DNA from: PNAI01 sp035501735
GTDB lineage: Bacteria; Pseudomonadota; Alphaproteobacteria; Rhizobiales; Xanthobacteraceae
Reading direction: 5' to 3'
NCBI GenBank assembly: GCA_035501735.1
Contig: DATJVR010000086.1
Location: 1-64,000, forward strand
DNA length: 64,000 nt
The notes under the pieces were generated by a model. It searched no databases. It was not told the DNA's origin and saw only the letters and a program-made list of their open reading frames with translations. Made by a program: the position numbers and the translations under genes. Of this stretch, positions 61,385 to 64,000 are shown piece by piece. Positions within the stretch are counted from its first letter, which is position 1, and each line of letters starts with the position of its first letter.

Positions 61385-62578
61385 ATGTCGTTTCCGAGGG
61401 CTTCGCAGGCACTTGCCCGTTTCACCGTTCTCGACCTGACCCGTGTCCGCTCTGGCCCCACTTGCGTGCGCCAGCTTGCGGACTGGGGGGCGAACGTCAT
61501 CAAGATCGAGATGCCGCCGGGTGTGGAAACCGGCGACGCACCGGGCGGCCCGCGCGAAGGCCCCGATTTTCAGAACCTGCACCGCAACAAGCGCAGCATC
61601 ACACTCAATCTGAAGGAAAAGGCCGGGCTTGAGGCGTTCCAACGCATGGTCAAGCAGGCCGACGTGGTGGTCGAGAATTTCCGACCCGACGTGAAGGAGC
61701 GGCTCGGTATCGACTATGCGGCGCTGCGTGCCATCAATAAGCGGATCGTCCTGGCCAGCATATCCGGCTTCGGCCAATCCGGCCCCTACCGCGACCGGCC
61801 GGGCTTCGACCAGATCGCGCAGGGCATGGGCGGGCTGATGTCGATCACCGGCTTGCCCGGACAGGGTCCGGTGCGCGTCGGCATTCCGGTGGCCGACCTC
61901 ACCGCAGGGCTGTTCTGCGCGCTCGGCATCATGGTGGCGCTGCTCGAACGCGAGCAGTCGGGCGCGGGACAATGGGTCAACACCTCGCTGCTGCAGGCGC
62001 AGATTTTCATGCTCGACTTCCAGGCCGCGCGCTGGCTCATCGGCCACGAAGTGCCAAAGCAGGCCGGCAACGATCATCCCACGTCCATACCCACCGGCGT
62101 GTTCAAGACCACCGACGGCCACATCAACATCGCGACCACCGGCGGCGCGATCTGGGAGCGCTTCTGTCGCGCGCTCGGCGCCGAGGCGTTGATGCAGAAG
62201 CCCGAATACCAGACGATGAAATCGCGCTCGCAGAACCGCAAGACGCTCAACGCCGAGATCGACACCTATACGGAGAAAAAAAGCAGTGCCGAGTGGATCG
62301 AAATCTTCAACAAGGCGGGCGTGCCGGCCGGACCGATCTATTCCATCGATCAGATGTTTGCCGATCCCCAGGTCAAGCACCTCGGCATCGCGCAGGACGT
62401 GACCAAGCAGAACGGCAGCAAGATGACCGTGGTCGGTCAGCCGATCGCGCTCTCGCGCACGCCGAGCAAGATGGCCGCGCCGCCGCCGGAGCTCGGGCAG
62501 CACACTGACGAGGTGCTGGCCGAGTTCGGTTTTGGCGCGAACGAGATCGCTGCGCTGCGCAAGGCTAAAGTGGTTTGA
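61385..62578 (+). CDS. Class III CoA-transferase (CaiB/BaiF family)
   Basis: A 397-residue CoA-transferase. VLDLTRVRSGPTCVRQLADWGA is the family start; KRSITLNLKEKAGLEAF follows, and the acidic catalytic residue is the Asp in PGFDQIAQGMGGLMS (about residue 140). It moves CoA from a donor to an acid such as oxalate, succinate, carnitine or an aromatic acid. Divergent from the Bug receptor gene and followed 31 bases later by an enoyl-CoA hydratase, it fits an acid activation step. Substrate not determined. Confidence 0.93.
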   Translation: MSFPRASQALARFTVLDLTRVRSGPTCVRQLADWGANVIKIEMPPGVETGDAPGGPREGPDFQNLHRNKRSITLNLKEKAGLEAFQRMVKQADVVVENFRPDVKERLGIDYAALRAINKRIVLASISGFGQSGPYRDRPGFDQIAQGMGGLMSITGLPGQGPVRVGIPVADLTAGLFCALGIMVALLEREQSGAGQWVNTSLLQAQIFMLDFQAARWLIGHEVPKQAGNDHPTSIPTGVFKTTDGHINIATTGGAIWERFCRALGAEALMQKPEYQTMKSRSQNRKTLNAEIDTYTEKKSSAEWIEIFNKAGVPAGPIYSIDQMFADPQVKHLGIAQDVTKQNGSKMTVVGQPIALSRTPSKMAAPPPELGQHTDEVLAEFGFGANEIAALRKAKVV

Positions 62579-62609
62579 CGCGCGTCTGACGCGCTAGCAG
62601 GAGACGATT

Positions 62610-63401
62610 ATGTCCGAAACCGACAAGATGCTGTCGCGCAAGGAAGGCCGCGTCGGCTACGTGATTTACAACAACCCCGAACGTCATAACGCCGTCTCGC
62701 TCGACATGTGGGAAGCGGCCGTGCGCATTCTCGACGATTTCCAAGAGGATCCGAACATCGGCGTCGTGGTGGTCACCGGCGCCGGCAGCAAGGCCTTCGT
62801 CTCCGGCGCCGACATTTCGCGCTTCGAGAAGGAGCGCACGGGCGAAGAGGCGGTCGCGCGCTACAACGCCACCGTCGAGAAGAGCTACGCCACGTTCTAC
62901 GAATTTCCCAAGCCGACGATCGCGATGATCAAGGGCTATTGCATCGGCGGCGGCATGGGGCTGGCCACCTGCTGCGATCTGCGCATCTGCTCCGAAGGCT
63001 CGAAGTTCGCCGTGCCGGCCGCCAAGCTCGGCCTCGGCTACGGCTATCCCGGCCTTAAGCGGCTCGTGGACATCGTCGGGCCGTCGTTTGCCATGGAGAT
63101 TTTCTACACGGCGCGGCAATTCACCGCAGAAGAAGCGCGCACTATGGGGCTGGTGAACCGGGTCGTGCCCGACGGAGAACTGGAGAAATACGTCAAGGAC
63201 TATGCCGACACGATCGCCGGCAACGCGCCGCTCACCATCAAAGCCGTCAAGGCTACGGTCGCGGAGGTCATGAAAGAGGACTCCAGGCGCGACATCAAGC
63301 GCTCCGCCGCGCTGGTCGAGGCCTGCTTCAAGAGTCGCGATTACGAGGAAGGCCGCAAGGCTTTCATGGAAAAGCGCAAACCGGTGTTCACTGGCACCTA
63401 G
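62610..63401 (+). CDS. Enoyl-CoA hydratase/isomerase family protein
   Basis: A 263-residue crotonase-fold protein. The oxyanion-hole segments are FVSGADISRF and AMIKGYCIGGGMGLATCCDL; PAAKLGLGYGYPGLKRLVDI is the second active-site region, where the Glu of true hydratases is replaced, so an isomerase, hydrolase or decarboxylase is also possible. GGAG precedes the ATG. It is paired with the CoA-transferase and followed by a palindrome and a new ABC gene. Confidence 0.91.
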   Translation: MSETDKMLSRKEGRVGYVIYNNPERHNAVSLDMWEAAVRILDDFQEDPNIGVVVVTGAGSKAFVSGADISRFEKERTGEEAVARYNATVEKSYATFYEFPKPTIAMIKGYCIGGGMGLATCCDLRICSEGSKFAVPAAKLGLGYGYPGLKRLVDIVGPSFAMEIFYTARQFTAEEARTMGLVNRVVPDGELEKYVKDYADTIAGNAPLTIKAVKATVAEVMKEDSRRDIKRSAALVEACFKSRDYEEGRKAFMEKRKPVFTGT

Positions 63402-63448
63402 CGCATGATCCCGGAAAGGGGAACCGGTTTTCGGAATAGATCATGCGC
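63401..63448. repeat. Palindromic intergenic repeat
   Basis: GCGCATGATC (63401-63410) and GATCATGCGC (63439-63448) form perfect 10-bp inverted ends around an inner CCGGAAA...TTTTCGG pair. Such units are common in Bradyrhizobium-type genomes. It starts in the stop codon of the hydratase gene (TAG) and may work as its 3' hairpin. Confidence 0.75.
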
Positions 63449-63476
63449 AAGCCAAAAGGTTAGAGGGGGACGCTAA

Positions 63477-64000
63477 GTGGCCTCGGTTGAGTTGCGCAAT
63501 CTGGTCAAGCGCTACGGCTCGGTGGCGGTTGTTGACGACGTATCGCTTACAATCAAGCACGGCAGCCTGGTTTGCCTGCTGGGTCCGTCCGGTTGCGGCA
63601 AAACGACGACGCTGCGGCTGATCGCGGGCTTTATCGAGCCGACCGCGGGCGCAATCCGCGTCGGGGACCGCGTGGTATCGAGCCCGCAGAAGACACTGCC
63701 GCCCGAGCGGCGCAACATGTCGATGATCTTCCAGAGCTACGCGTTGTGGCCGCACATGACGGTCGCCGGCAACATCGCCTACGGACTGAAGCTGCGCAAA
63801 GTGGACAGCGAGACGATCCGCAAGAAGCTCGATGCCATCCTCGCGACCACGCGCCTTGCGCCGCTTGCCGACCGCTATCCCGGCGAGCTGTCCGGCGGTC
63901 AGCAGCAGCGCGTGGCGCTGGCGCGCGCGTTGATCGTGGAGCCGGAGACGCTGCTGCTCGATGAGCCTCTCTCCAACCTCGATGCCAACTTGCGCGAGGA
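63477..64000 (+). CDS. ABC transporter ATP-binding protein, spermidine/iron (PotA/FbpC) type, 3' end outside window
   Basis: GTG 63477, preceded by GAGGGGG, opens a frame that runs to the end of the window (about 174 codons). Walker A GPSGCGKTTT, the Q-loop IFQSYALWPHMTV, the signature LSGGQQQRVALARAL and Walker B LLLDEPLSNLDANL are intact, a PotA/FbpC/MalK-type ATPase. The regulatory TOBE domain is beyond the window. The palindrome before it suggests it starts a new transcription unit. Confidence 0.93.
   Translation, partial: MASVELRNLVKRYGSVAVVDDVSLTIKHGSLVCLLGPSGCGKTTTLRLIAGFIEPTAGAIRVGDRVVSSPQKTLPPERRNMSMIFQSYALWPHMTVAGNIAYGLKLRKVDSETIRKKLDAILATTRLAPLADRYPGELSGGQQQRVALARALIVEPETLLLDEPLSNLDANLRE

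Noticed and set aside
1..64000. tRNA, rRNA, CRISPR arrays, transposases, integrases or phage genes
   Set aside because: Looked for on both strands; none was seen. Gaps between genes are mostly under 200 bases and leave little room.

Overview
The window looks like chromosomal DNA of a high-GC alphaproteobacterium, most likely of the Bradyrhizobium/Xanthobacteraceae side of the Hyphomicrobiales. The evidence is the dense supply of Bug/TctC-type and Liv-type solute-binding proteins, G/C-rich codon use, GTG/TTG starts, and short palindromic intergenic repeats of the GCGCATGATC...GATCATGCGC kind. No rRNA, tRNA, CRISPR array, insertion sequence or phage gene was seen. Almost everything is catabolic or transport related, so this is an accessory nutrient-utilisation region. 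Both ends cut through ABC-transporter genes.

Layout. 1-3018 (+): end of a branched-chain-type (Liv) ABC operon plus an alpha/beta hydrolase. 3021-9075: a class V aminotransferase (-), a divergent FAD/Fe-S D-2-hydroxyacid dehydrogenase (+) and an IlvD/Edd dehydratase (-). 9211-12039 (+): a GNAT acetyltransferase followed by a RimK-like ATP-grasp ligase, then a YqhA-type membrane protein. 12063-15680 (+): a ThiY/NMT1-like ABC importer with a Bug-type binding protein inserted in it; then a TauE/SafE permease (-).

16873-25874 (+) is the most interesting block: TPP-dependent E1 alpha and beta, a succinate-semialdehyde-type aldehyde dehydrogenase, a lipoyl E2, then a molybdenum enzyme of the pyrogallol-phloroglucinol transhydroxylase/resorcinol hydroxylase type with its Fe-S subunit. 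This combination recalls the anaerobic resorcinol and dihydroxybenzoate pathways of Azoarcus and Thauera, where a Mo hydroxylase adds a hydroxyl from water and an E1/E2-like complex handles the hydroxybenzoquinone. The large subunit carries an extra N-terminal domain resembling SCP2. The small subunit has lost exactly the four cysteines that would hold one [4Fe-4S] cluster.

25864-31485 (-) holds tctA, tctB and three consecutive tctC-like binding proteins, then a VOC protein. 31577-36752 holds a DUF1330 protein, livK (+) and a convergent livHMGF operon (-), separated by a strong terminator hairpin. 37007-42211 holds a cupin, an FAD aromatic monooxygenase, a pentapeptide-repeat membrane protein split by an in-frame TAA, and an ACMSD-type amidohydrolase. 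42233-46840 (-) is a second complete liv operon with its own binding protein. 46964-52903 holds a CocE-type hydrolase, two divergent beta-hydroxyacid dehydrogenases, a GlcG/HbpS protein, a MaiA-like GST and a LysR regulator with a palindrome just upstream. 53047-58853 holds an M24 peptidase-fold enzyme, a short PEP-synthase-like protein, two D-2-hydroxyacid dehydrogenases, an SDR and a MAPEG protein. 58857-64000 holds a HisD-like dehydrogenase, another Bug protein, a class III CoA-transferase, an enoyl-CoA hydratase and the start of a POT/Fbp-type ABC ATPase.

Read together, the region imports carboxylates, aromatic acids or other small acids through at least five uptake systems and feeds them to oxidoreductases, decarboxylase- and hydrolase-fold enzymes and CoA-dependent steps. 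Substrates are inferred from family and context; none is shown directly by the sequence.
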